A program made the position numbers and the translations under genes. Below are positions 27,278 through 34,414 of a DNA stretch of 64,000 bases, one piece after another. Within the stretch, counting starts at the first letter, position 1; each line of letters opens with the position of its first letter. Origin of the DNA: Micromonospora marina (GTDB lineage: Bacteria; Actinomycetota; Actinomycetes; Mycobacteriales; Micromonosporaceae); the NCBI RefSeq assembly GCF_900091565.1, contig NZ_FMCV01000009.1, positions 1 through 64,000 of the forward strand, written 5' to 3'. The notes beneath the pieces are model-generated. The model saw only the letters and a program-made list of their open reading frames with translations, made no database searches and had not been told where the DNA came from.

Positions 27278-28042
27278 TCAGCCGGCGGCGTCGAGCAGGG
27301 ACTGGACGGCGGCGAGGACCCGGGCGGCGCAGCTTCGCACGTACACCTCGTCGGCGGCGGCGTCGGCGCCGTGGCGGTCGAAGTGGATCGGTGGCCCCAC
27401 GACGATGGTGATGCGCACCGGAAGCGGCAGGTAGGGCACGGACGGGAGGAACGTCAGGCCCCACGGCACACTGAGCAGGAGGGGCCAACGGGCCAGTCGC
27501 AGCCGCCGCCGCGTGCCCAGCAGCCGGGCCACCGCGGCGCCGTCGTGCAGGACGATCGCGGTGTTGTGCGCCCCTGCCGCGGCGATCGGGACGACCGGCA
27601 CGCCGCACGCCACGGCGAGCCGGGCGTGGCCGACCCGTCCCTCGAAGACCACCCTCCGCCGCTGGGTCCACCGGCGGGCGCCGTCGGCGTCGCTGCCCGG
27701 GTACACCAGCACCTTGTCGCCACGGTCGAGCAGGGCCGCGGCGGTCGCCAGGTCCGCGGGGACGGCGCCCAGCGGCCGGAGCCAGCGGCCGAGCAGGGTC
27801 AGGCCGAGATTGTGGGTGAGTACCCAGGGCGTGTCGGCGAGCCCGCGGCTGCGGTGGACGGCGGCGCCGAACAGGTAGGTGTCGCCGGTGTAGAACCCGC
27901 CGTTGTGGTTGCCGACGAACAGTGCCGGGCCGGCGGGGATCCGGTCGAGGCCGACGACGCGCGCGCGGTGGTACGGCACCAGGACACGCCGTACCAGCCG
28001 CGCCGCACGAGCGATGGCGGCCGGGTCGCGCTGTGGCGTCAC
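27278..28042 (-). CDS. 1-acyl-sn-glycerol-3-phosphate acyltransferase-like protein
   Basis: 254 residues, PlsC/lysophospholipid acyltransferase superfamily. The catalytic His-x4-Asp block appears as VGNHNGGFYTGDTYLFG (about residues 50-66). The third block is VLVYPGSDADGARRW, matching the FPEG-type substrate motif, and VPVVPIAAAGAHNT supplies the fourth. It transfers an acyl group to a lipid acceptor at the inner membrane face; the exact acceptor is unknown. Its start overlaps the stop of the oxidoreductase by four bases (28039-28042), so they form an operon. Confidence 0.8.
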   Translation of the reverse strand: MTPQRDPAAIARAARLVRRVLVPYHRARVVGLDRIPAGPALFVGNHNGGFYTGDTYLFGAAVHRSRGLADTPWVLTHNLGLTLLGRWLRPLGAVPADLATAAALLDRGDKVLVYPGSDADGARRWTQRRRVVFEGRVGHARLAVACGVPVVPIAAAGAHNTAIVLHDGAAVARLLGTRRRLRLARWPLLLSVPWGLTFLPSVPYLPLPVRITIVVGPPIHFDRHGADAAADEVYVRSCAARVLAAVQSLLDAAG

Positions 28043-29484
28043 GAGGTACGCGCGGCGGCCCGGAGCGCGCCCAGCAGCGGCCGGGTCAGCCGCCGGGTGG
28101 TGGGAGTCAGCAGGCGCCGCTGCAGGTGTTCACCGACGGCGTCGACGGCGGCCAGCGCGTACGTCGGGTAGGGGTGCACGGTGCGGTACAGCTCGGTGAG
28201 CCGGCCGCGGCGGGCGATCAGGGCTGCCAGCTCACCGATCACCTCGCCGGCGGCCGGTGCCACGACGGTCGCGCCGACCAGCCGTCCCGCCGGATCGGCG
28301 ACCAGGGACGCCCACCCGTCGGTGCGCCCGGCGGCCACCGCCCGGTCCACCTCGGCCAGGTCGAGGCGGGTGAGCACCGCCCGTCCACCCCACCGGCTCC
28401 GGGCCTGGGACGCGCGAAGGCCGACCCGGGCGACCTCGGGGTCGGTGAAGACCACATACGGCATCGAGAGGTACCGCACATGCCGAGGGAGCAGGAACAG
28501 CGCGTTGAGCGTCGCCGTGGCGGCCTGGTGGGCGGCGACCTGGGTGAACGGCAGTACACCGGTCACGTCGCCGGCGGCGTACACCCCGGGTGCGGACGTC
28601 CGCATGCGGGTGTCCACCCGGATCGCCCCCCGGTCGGTCAGCGTCACACCGGCGTCGCGCAGGCCCAGCCCGGCGGTGCGGGGCCGCCGCCCGCCCGCGA
28701 CGAGCACCCGGTCGACGTCGATCCGACCCGGTCGCGCCCCGTCCACCCGGGCCCGCCACGGGCCTTGCCCGGTGATCTCCCTGAGCTCGGTGCCGGTCCG
28801 CACGTCGGCGCCCTCGTCCCGCAGGCGCGCGGCGATCAGGTCACCGACCTCCGGGTCCTCCCGCGCCAGCAGTCGCGGGGACCGTTCCACCAGGGTCACC
28901 TCGCTTCCGAGGCGCGCGAACGCCTGGCCCAGCTCGCAACCGACCGGCCCGCCGCCCAGCACCAGCAGGCGCCGTGGCAGTGTCGTCAGGCCCCAGACCG
29001 TGTCGCTGGTCAGCGGGCCGGCATCGGCGAGGCCGGGCACCGGCGGCACCGCCGGCTCCGAGCCGACCGCCACCAGGACGCACCGCGCCGTCAGTTCGCG
29101 CCCGTCCGAGGCGAGCCGCACCCGGCGCGGCCCGACGAAGGTCACCTCGTCGGAGATCACCTGAGCGCCGGCGGCGCGGATCCGCTCCGGCGCGTCGTGT
29201 GGCGCGATCGTCCGCTGGGCGGCGCGCACGTGCGCCATCACGTCGGCCAGGTCGACCACCGGCTCGACCGGCGTCAGGCCCACCCGGTCGGCACGCCGCA
29301 TCCGCTGGGCCAGGTCGGCCGCCTCGATCAACGCCTTGCTCGGTACGCAGCCCGTCCAGAGGCACTCGCCGCCGGTGCGGTCCCGTTCGACCAGAGCGAC
29401 CCGGGCACCCAACCCTCCGGCGACCACCGCCGAGACCAGCCCCGCCGTGCCGCCGCCGAGAACGAGAAGATCAAGACCGGTCAC
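28039..29484 (-). CDS. FAD-dependent pyridine nucleotide-disulfide oxidoreductase
   Basis: 481 residues, class I disulfide oxidoreductase with mercuric reductase/dihydrolipoamide dehydrogenase layout. N-terminal FAD motif LVLGGGTAGLVSAV, redox-active pair in GGECLWTGCVPSKALIEAA (CxxxxC), NAD-binding motif LVLGGGPVGCELGQAFARLG in the middle, second FAD motif GVYAAGDVTG, and a C-terminal dimerisation domain with the VHPYPTYAL His-Pro pair. It reduces a disulfide or related substrate with NAD(P)H. The C-terminal Cys pair typical of true MerA is absent, so mercury reduction is not supported. Coupled to the acyltransferase gene. Confidence 0.85.
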   Translation of the reverse strand: MTGLDLLVLGGGTAGLVSAVVAGGLGARVALVERDRTGGECLWTGCVPSKALIEAADLAQRMRRADRVGLTPVEPVVDLADVMAHVRAAQRTIAPHDAPERIRAAGAQVISDEVTFVGPRRVRLASDGRELTARCVLVAVGSEPAVPPVPGLADAGPLTSDTVWGLTTLPRRLLVLGGGPVGCELGQAFARLGSEVTLVERSPRLLAREDPEVGDLIAARLRDEGADVRTGTELREITGQGPWRARVDGARPGRIDVDRVLVAGGRRPRTAGLGLRDAGVTLTDRGAIRVDTRMRTSAPGVYAAGDVTGVLPFTQVAAHQAATATLNALFLLPRHVRYLSMPYVVFTDPEVARVGLRASQARSRWGGRAVLTRLDLAEVDRAVAAGRTDGWASLVADPAGRLVGATVVAPAAGEVIGELAALIARRGRLTELYRTVHPYPTYALAAVDAVGEHLQRRLLTPTTRRLTRPLLGALRAAARTS

Positions 29485-29612
29485 AGGTGCCTCACCACCG
29501 TTGCCGGCCGGAGTATGCCTTCGTCATGCCGTGACGCTATCCGCGCGGCACGCGCGCCCGCACATCCTGCCGGAGATGTCAGCGATCGGTAAGAACCGAC
29601 CGGCCCGGCTGG

Positions 29613-30236
29613 TCAGCCGGATCGCCGGCCCGACACCACGTGGACGTGTCCGCCGCGCAGCACCTCGTGCCCGACATCGGTGAACCCGGCCTCCAGCAGC
29701 TTCCACGGATGCCGGTGCGGGTCGGAGCCACCGGCGAGGCACGCCAGGCGGGCGGCCGGGGAGAGTACCCGCCACCCGTCGGTCGGCAGGGCGAGATCGA
29801 CGATCGTGGCCCGCCCACCGGGGCGCAGCAGGTCGATCGCCCCGTACCAGGCTCGACGCCAGTCGGCAACGACACTGAGCGCGTAGACGAAGAGCACCGC
29901 GTCGAATTCCGGTCCCGCCCGCAGTGCCGGTGGCGGATCCGCTGCGTCCGCCCGTATCAGTTGGACATTCGTCCAGCCGGCGCGCTCGATGCGCGACCGC
30001 GACCGGCGCAGCATCTGCGGACTCGCGTCGACACCGACCACCGCACCTCGCGCGCCGACCACGTCGCGGACGAGGGGCATGCTCAGTCCCGTCCCGCAGC
30101 CCACGTCCAACACCCGATCCCCGGCCCGCAGGCCGGTCGCGTCGACTCCGACCACGCGTCCCGCCCGGTAGACGGGCCACTCCAGCGACACCACGTCGTA
30201 CAGGTCCGCCACCAGGCGATATCGCAGTCCGCTCAC
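29613..30236 (-). CDS. Class I SAM-dependent methyltransferase
   Basis: 207 residues. SAM-binding motif I is VLDVGCGTGLSMPL (about residues 40-53), the acidic end of strand 2 is VVGVDASPQML, and motif post-I/II is FDAVLFVYALSVV. An LRPGGRATIVDLALP strand follows. Layout matches Methyltransf_11/25 or UbiE-like enzymes. The substrate cannot be told. It ends 128 bp upstream of the oxidoreductase start on the same strand and might belong to the same lipid/redox unit. Confidence 0.82.
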   Translation of the reverse strand: MSGLRYRLVADLYDVVSLEWPVYRAGRVVGVDATGLRAGDRVLDVGCGTGLSMPLVRDVVGARGAVVGVDASPQMLRRSRSRIERAGWTNVQLIRADAADPPPALRAGPEFDAVLFVYALSVVADWRRAWYGAIDLLRPGGRATIVDLALPTDGWRVLSPAARLACLAGGSDPHRHPWKLLEAGFTDVGHEVLRGGHVHVVSGRRSG

Positions 30237-30406
30237 GGCGCTCTCCGGGCCGGCTTCCTCGACGGCGGGGGGCTCAGGTCGGGCGGGATGCGGGGCATGC
30301 CACCGGCCTACCCGTCGCCGTGCCTGTTAATCTAAGCGCGGGCGTCGCCGCCGGCCGCGAACCCGGGACACCAGAAAGCCCTGGCCCGCAGACACCTGCC
30401 GGACCG

Positions 30407-30464
30407 GGGCCTTGCTCGTTGGTGCACCGCCAGGGACTCGAACCCCGAACCCGCGGATTAAGAG
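30407..30464. repeat. 58-bp copy of the tRNA-Lys 3' half (island left end, att-like)
   Basis: Matches 36379-36436 and 39027-39084 over 58 bp with one mismatch (30426, in the acceptor stem). It covers the sequence downstream of tRNA-Lys, the CCA, acceptor 3' strand, T arm and variable loop up to the anticodon. It stops at 30464, after which it reads CTTGATC instead of the D-arm side. The missing 5' half means it cannot make a tRNA. This is the normal signature of an attachment site left by an element that integrates in the 3' part of a tRNA gene. Confidence 0.8.
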
Positions 30465-30645
30465 CTTGATCTTGGCCGAGTCACCCGGTCCAACCGGGTC
30501 TACTGAGTCCATCTGTTCGCGGTCATGGCCCGACTCAGTCGAGTCGGCGTCCCAGTCAGTCCCTCCGACCATGGTCGCGTCCACGGCGCCCGAGCACCCG
30601 TCGAGCACCAATGCACGCCCGCGGTTGAACGCTGACGACCGTGGC

Positions 30646-30825
30646 ATGGCGCAACGTCCGGATCACCGATTCGTCTGGGTCGACGACGAGATCTCCCATG
30701 TCGACCAGCAGTGGGTATCGACTCATCACCCCGGCCCGGCCCTGCTGCATCGGGTCGATCCACGCCGCGGACTGACCGAGCACGACTTCACTGCCATCGA
30801 GAGATGGCTCGCTCATGCAGGCGCA
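30646..30825 (+). pseudogene. C-terminal fragment of a HAD-like hydrolase
   Basis: About 60 residues: FVWVDDEISHVDQQWVS, then HHPGPALLHRVDPRRGLTEHDF and ERWLAHAG. From memory this matches the C-terminal end of actinomycete HAD-domain hypothetical proteins (VWxDDE ... ALLxRVDPxxGLT). The N-terminal catalytic DxD part is missing and the frame continues into unrelated sequence to 30939. It is probably a relic left at the island edge. An opposing minus-strand frame (30556-30816) is less convincing. Confidence 0.5.
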
Positions 30826-30865
30826 GTAGGGCGAGCATGCGGCGGTGGCAACCCGGCGGTCTGCT

Positions 30866-31435
30866 CTATGGAGACGGTACGTTCGGAAGCAGGTCGTCGT
30901 CGCGTCCGGTCTGGGGCAGCCCAGCAGCAGCGGCGATGACCTCGACGGCCTCGTTCAGTCCGGTGGTCTCGGGGAGAACAAGTTCGTCGGGCCAGCCGAG
31001 AACATCGTGAGCCGAGTACCAGCCGCTCATGTGCTCGGCGGTGAACTCACTGAGCTGCGGGCGTGTGAGGTGCCGGCGCAGGGTCTCGGCCAAGGACACA
31101 TCGAGGTAGCAGAACAGCGACCGCCCTCGGTGCCCGTCCCGCAGGGCGGTCAGCATGCTGCGGTAGCGGCTGCTGTGCAGGATGCCCTCCAAGACCACGT
31201 GGTAGCCGTGGTCGAGGGCGAACCGGACGGTCTGCGCGATCAACGCCGGTGCCGCGCCGCCGGGCTTGTCCCGCTCGCGCAGCACGATCCGGCGCAGGTA
31301 GTCCTGCTCGACCAGGGCGCAGCCCCGGCCGTGCCGGAGTCGTAGCTCTCGGGCGATGCTGCTCTTGCCCGAGCCGGAGTTGCCCCGGATACAGACGAGG
31401 ATCGTGTCCGGGTTGCCGGTGGGTTCAGCGAGCAC
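30866..31435 (-). CDS. P-loop kinase (AAA/zeta-like) of the RiPP island
   Basis: 189 residues from GTG 31435 with a strong GAGGAGGG site 4 nt upstream. Walker A is IRGNSGSGKSSIARELR (about residues 17-33). VEQDYLRRIVLRERD follows, with HVVLEGILHSSRY in the centre and a lid-like Arg region (LAETLRRHLTRP). Layout fits small-molecule kinases such as chloramphenicol phosphotransferase-like and zeta-type proteins. It begins 15 bp after the pentapeptide gene and is likely the last gene of the RiPP operon. Substrate unknown; a resistance or modification role is inference. A broken copy of its 5' end lies at 38793-38884. Confidence 0.75.
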   Translation of the reverse strand: MLAEPTGNPDTILVCIRGNSGSGKSSIARELRLRHGRGCALVEQDYLRRIVLRERDKPGGAAPALIAQTVRFALDHGYHVVLEGILHSSRYRSMLTALRDGHRGRSLFCYLDVSLAETLRRHLTRPQLSEFTAEHMSGWYSAHDVLGWPDELVLPETTGLNEAVEVIAAAAGLPQTGRDDDLLPNVPSP

Positions 31436-31450
31436 GATCCCTCCTCGGAT

Positions 31451-32113
31451 TCACTCGTTGCGCACGGTGAGGTCGAGGGCGGCGACGGTCAGCTGGGTGA
31501 GGTCAGGAAGTTGGTCTTCGTCGACGGTGACGCCGCGCAGGTTGTCCAGCGGCGTCTTCAGCCCGTGGAGTCGGTTGCCCCGAAGGTCGGTCCCGTCGAG
31601 CTGACAGGAGTCCAGTTCCAGGCCTGCAAGGTCACATGACCGCAGTGCGATGCGGGGTAGCCGGCACGACGACCACGCGCCGTTGGTGAGAGTGCACTCG
31701 GAGAAGGCGACCGAGCCGGCGGCGGCGACACGCTGGAGGGTGGCGTAGTCGAAGCGGCAGCCGTCGAACAGGACGTCCTTGAGGCGGACGTCGGTGAGTC
31801 TGGCGCCGGTGAACCGGGAGCCGGTGATCGCGCACCGTTCGATGGTCATGCCGGTCAGGGTCGCGCCGGAGACGTCGGTTCGGGTGATCTCGCAGCCGTA
31901 GAGGCTGCCGGCTTCCCAGGTGCTCTCACTCAGGTCCACGCCGGTGATCATGCTGCTGCGAATGCTGACGTCCTCAAGATGCGAGCCGCGCCACGCCGAG
32001 CCCTCGACGAGGGCCTCGGTGAGGCCGCCGCCCAGGTTCGTCGTGGTGTCGAGGTCGTCCGGTTCGAGGTCCGGCAGCAGGACCTTCACGTCGCCGATCA
32101 TGGTGGTGCGCAT
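31451..32113 (-). CDS. Pentapeptide-repeat protein
   Basis: 220 residues from ATG 32113 (GAGGA upstream). From about residue 40 to 190 the sequence follows the A(D/N)LXX pattern: GVDLSESTWEAGSLYGCEIT, VSGATLTGMTIERCAITGS, FTGARLTDVRLKDVLFDGC, LAGLELDSCQLDGTDLRGNR. Such proteins fold into a right-handed quadrilateral beta helix; some mimic DNA and protect gyrase (Qnr, McbG, AlbG). It lies 61 bp downstream of the RiPP precursor on the same strand and 15 bp before the kinase gene, suggesting it belongs to the RiPP operon, perhaps as self-protection. That role is inference. Confidence 0.85.
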   Translation of the reverse strand: MRTTMIGDVKVLLPDLEPDDLDTTTNLGGGLTEALVEGSAWRGSHLEDVSIRSSMITGVDLSESTWEAGSLYGCEITRTDVSGATLTGMTIERCAITGSRFTGARLTDVRLKDVLFDGCRFDYATLQRVAAAGSVAFSECTLTNGAWSSCRLPRIALRSCDLAGLELDSCQLDGTDLRGNRLHGLKTPLDNLRGVTVDEDQLPDLTQLTVAALDLTVRNE

Positions 32114-32146
32114 GTGTCCTCAACCTGTGTGGGCGCGGGATGGGCA

Positions 32147-32170
32147 CGCCACCCCGCGCGTCCCGTGGCG
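32147..32170 (-). terminator. Weak hairpin after the precursor gene
   Basis: CGCCAC (32147-32152) pairs with GTGGCG (32165-32170) around a GC-rich 12-nt loop just downstream of the precursor stop. No T-run follows. It could attenuate read-through into the pentapeptide gene, keeping precursor mRNA in excess, but is too small to call firmly. Confidence 0.3.
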
Positions 32171-32174
32171 GGGG

Positions 32175-32357
32175 CTACTTCTTCTTGTTCCAGTTGTCCC
32201 AGCCGGGTCGACTGTCGAACCTACCCTTGTTGTCCCAGGTGGGGCGGTTGTCGAACTTCGCCGCGTCGATTGACGCTACCGACCGCTGCGGGTCGACGCC
32301 GAGGCGGGCGAGTTGCTCGGGTGCGGCGTTGACAAGGACCGCGAGTGCGTTGGTCAT
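32175..32357 (-). CDS. amcA: Cyclophane RiPP precursor peptide (AmcA-like)
   Basis: 60 residues from ATG 32357, with AAGGAG 7 nt upstream and an ATGA overlap with the radical SAM stop (32354-32357). Leader about 1-34 (ALAVLVNAAPEQLARLGVDP). Core about 35-60 with two FDxRPxWDN units (FDNRPTWDN, residues 35-43; FDSRPGWDN, 47-55), then WNK and a Lys tail. No Cys, Ser/Thr clusters or Gly-rich repeats, so thioether, lanthionine or azole chemistry is unlikely. Aromatic-x-polar triplets (F35-N37, W41-N43, F47-S49, W53-N55, W56-K58) are what cyclophane-forming radical SAM enzymes crosslink. It fits my recollection of the NCBI family 'multiple cyclophane-containing RiPP AmcA'; no search was run. Confidence 0.75.
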   Translation of the reverse strand: MTNALAVLVNAAPEQLARLGVDPQRSVASIDAAKFDNRPTWDNKGRFDSRPGWDNWNKKK

Positions 32358-33490
32358 AGTGCTTCTCCTTGAGTGGTGAGGTGATCCGCGGCGGCGCAGA
32401 CGAGGGCCTGTCGGGTGATCCGGCAGTAGGTGGTCTCGCGGGCGGTGAACGTCGCGTGCTCGAAGTAGCGGTTGCCGGCCTGGGCGCCACGGCAGAAGTC
32501 GTAGAAGGCGCAGTGATCGGCGCAGTCGTTGAGGGCCGTGATGAACTCGGCGACGTAGTCCAGATCGCCGGCGCGGGCGAGCATGGCGGTGATGGGTTGC
32601 CGGAGGACGTTGCCGGCGATGAAGTCGCCGTATCGCGGCTCGGTAATGCCGAGCAGCTCCGGTGACAGCAGCACCACCTGCCCATCCCAGGAAACGGTCG
32701 GGATCGGCTCGTACGGCGCGTGGTCGACGTGTCCGGCGCGGGTGGCGGCGAGATAGTCGGCCAGCCGGTCCACGTCGCGGATCCGCAGCGGGCTGCCGCC
32801 GACGCGACGTGCGATGAGGTGCTGCCAGAACTGGTACGCGGCGTCCTCCGACACCGGTGCGCGGTCGGCGCCCTCCTGCTCCTCGATGTTGAAGCCCACC
32901 GACTCGCAGCCGGGCAGGCCGGTGAAGAAGTCGACGAGGGATTCCGCATGGTCGATGGTTTCCGGGGTGACCACACAGATCACCGAGTACCTCAGCCCTG
33001 CGTCGGCCAGGGTCTGCATGCCGCGCAGGGTCCGGGCGTCGGTCGCGTTGCCGGCCCGGTCGAGGCGGTTCCGGTTCAACGCGTCCGGTCCGTCGATGCT
33101 GACCCCGACCTCGAACCCGTAAGCGGTGAACAGCTCGCACCACTGCCGGTTGATCAGCGTCGCGTTCGTCTGGAGCTCGTGACGCACCATTCCCGCGCGC
33201 CGCAGCTCCTCGAACGGGGTCAGTAGGTTCCGGAACAGCCTGAGGGGTGCGGCGGTGGGTTCGCCCCCGTGCCACACGACACTCACCGGATGACCGCTGT
33301 TCTGCTGGGCGATCGACTCGGCGCAGGCCTGCGCGACCGCGCCGCTCATCAGGCGGAAGGATCTCCGGTCGGGCAGGTAGCAGTAGGTGCAGTCGAGGTT
33401 GCAGAAGCTCGTCGGCTGCACGACCAGGGTGTGGAAGCTGCCGGCGACCGCCGGCTGGCCGGTGGCGTTGATGAGGCCGATGCCGTTCAC
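32354..33490 (-). CDS. amcB: Radical SAM/SPASM peptide maturase (AmcB-like, cyclophane-forming)
   Basis: 378 residues from GTG 33490, with GAGGAGG 7 nt upstream and a GTGA overlap with the preceding gene; the longer open frame upstream is a shadow. The [4Fe-4S] motif CNLDCTYCYLP (C30, C34, C37) is followed by a TIM-barrel region (VVWHGGEPTAAPL; NATLINRQWCELF; GVSIDGPDALNRNR). The C-terminal SPASM part has Cys at about 323, 327, 333 and 356 (CADHCAFYDFC...FEHATFTARETTYC). The ending resembles GrrM/FxsB-type cyclophane maturases. It likely forms C-C links between aromatic residues and the third residue of each motif in the downstream precursor. Confidence 0.85.
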   Translation of the reverse strand: MNGIGLINATGQPAVAGSFHTLVVQPTSFCNLDCTYCYLPDRRSFRLMSGAVAQACAESIAQQNSGHPVSVVWHGGEPTAAPLRLFRNLLTPFEELRRAGMVRHELQTNATLINRQWCELFTAYGFEVGVSIDGPDALNRNRLDRAGNATDARTLRGMQTLADAGLRYSVICVVTPETIDHAESLVDFFTGLPGCESVGFNIEEQEGADRAPVSEDAAYQFWQHLIARRVGGSPLRIRDVDRLADYLAATRAGHVDHAPYEPIPTVSWDGQVVLLSPELLGITEPRYGDFIAGNVLRQPITAMLARAGDLDYVAEFITALNDCADHCAFYDFCRGAQAGNRYFEHATFTARETTYCRITRQALVCAAADHLTTQGEAL

Positions 33491-33834
33491 GAAATGGCCT
33501 CCTCGATGCTGGCGGCCGTGGTGGTACTGACGCGGTAGGCGTGGGTGTGACGGGCGGGCCAGCCCAGGAACCGGTCGAACATGTCGGCAGCGCTGCCCGT
33601 CACGCTCGGGTTGAGTCGGTGCAGGTCGTCGATCGCATCGTGCAGGCAGCCGGCCAGGTAGAGGAACAGGCTCACCGGCATTTCTCGGTACTCGGCCAGG
33701 AGCGCGAGCTTCGCTGCGCCGCAGGGCCACGGCTGACCGCATCGGCGGCACAGCCACAGCGGGCGCATCGGTAGATGTTCCACTCCGGATGGCGCGAGCC
33801 GGTTGACCGCGAGACGGCGCTGCGGCCCAGTCAC
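33487..33834 (-). CDS. Small CxxC...WPC protein of the RiPP operon
   Basis: 115 residues from GTG 33834, chosen because it overlaps the 54-aa ORF stop as GTGA (33831-33834). Motifs: RPLWLCRRCGQPWPC, AEYREMPVSLFLYLAGCLHDAIDDL and DRFLGWP. Paralogue of the AICE gene at 4928-5167. Its stop overlaps amcB, so it is translated with the maturase. The two close Cys pairs may hold a metal. A role as a recognition or accessory factor for the peptide maturase is possible, but the presence of a paralogue in an AICE without a RiPP argues for a more general function. Confidence 0.65.
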   Translation of the reverse strand: MTGPQRRLAVNRLAPSGVEHLPMRPLWLCRRCGQPWPCGAAKLALLAEYREMPVSLFLYLAGCLHDAIDDLHRLNPSVTGSAADMFDRFLGWPARHTHAYRVSTTTAASIEEAIS

Positions 33835-33995
33835 CGGCGACCACCCTCGCGGGCCTGCTGCTCGAACAGCCGACGCCACACGAAGGTGAGCAGCGGCGGA
33901 TCAGCGGGCCACCCATGCCCCGGCGAGGACGTCCACCTGGGCTCGGGGCGCCGGGACCGGCTGGCCATGGCGTTACGCGAGATGTACACCGTCAT
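33831..33995 (-). CDS. 54-residue ORF at the head of the RiPP operon
   Basis: ATG 33995 to TGA 33831: begins MTVYISRNAMASRSRRPEPR and continues through WTSSPGHGWPADPPL to TFVWRRLFEQQAREGGRR. No family recognised. Support comes from context: it ends in a GTGA overlap with the next gene, continuing an unbroken chain of 4-bp overlaps through to the precursor. No strong ribosome site is visible (only a G-rich stretch), so initiation efficiency is uncertain. Cationic, with no hydrophobic segment. Confidence 0.5.
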   Translation of the reverse strand: MTVYISRNAMASRSRRPEPRWTSSPGHGWPADPPLLTFVWRRLFEQQAREGGRR

Positions 33996-34414
33996 GCCGC
34001 CACCCCCACCAGGGACGATGAGCGGCGGGCTCGCCGGGGGAAGGGCGAGCCTGCCGCCGCATCACGGCGGCTGGGAGCAGACCCCCGCCGATCACCCACC
34101 CACGCAGCCCTCATGGCGGTACGCAGACGGGGCCTGTTCCCCAGGCCTGTGGGGGCGTCACAAGCTGGCGTCCGACGCGCCGGCAGACACCCTTGCCCTG
34201 CGGGAATTTCGTTGTTCATGCCGAGCTCCCTGGCGTGAGGCCATGAATGTGTGCTGGCCGCCTACTCGTTAGGAGCGGCGCCAAGCACAATCAGGTTCGC
34301 CCGCTGAGTGCGGCGCGGGAATGTCCTGTCGGTGCACTCACGGTGCACCTGCCAGCACGCCAAGTGCCGCTACGATCGTCCGGCCGACAACTGTCCCGAG
34401 CGAGAGGACGTGCG
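33996..34414. promoter_or_regulatory. Divergent control region of the RiPP operon and XRE gene
   Basis: About 420 bp between the RiPP operon (minus) and the XRE regulator (plus). Small open frames on both strands (33915-34238 plus, 33992-34219 minus) have no signature. It must contain two promoters. No clean palindrome was found. The XRE protein downstream is the natural candidate to act here. Confidence 0.45.

Noticed and set aside
26560..27411. Small open frames on both strands between the Rhs operon and the acyltransferase
   Set aside because: No recognisable motifs, no ribosome sites and weak third-position bias.
28039..29484. Mercuric reductase assignment
   Set aside because: The CxxxxC active site and FAD/NAD motifs fit the superfamily, but the C-terminal Cys pair of MerA is missing and no mer genes are adjacent.
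30420..30464. tRNA-Lys gene at the island left end
   Set aside because: Only the 3' half is present; D arm and 5' acceptor strand are missing, so it is an attachment-site remnant.
30556..30816. 86-codon minus-strand frame near the island edge
   Set aside because: The opposite strand shows a recognisable HAD C-terminal signature, so this is its shadow.
33915..34272. Overlapping plus-strand frames in the divergent RiPP control region
   Set aside because: Arg/Pro-rich translations without family features; they overlap the likely promoter region and the 54-aa ORF on the other strand.
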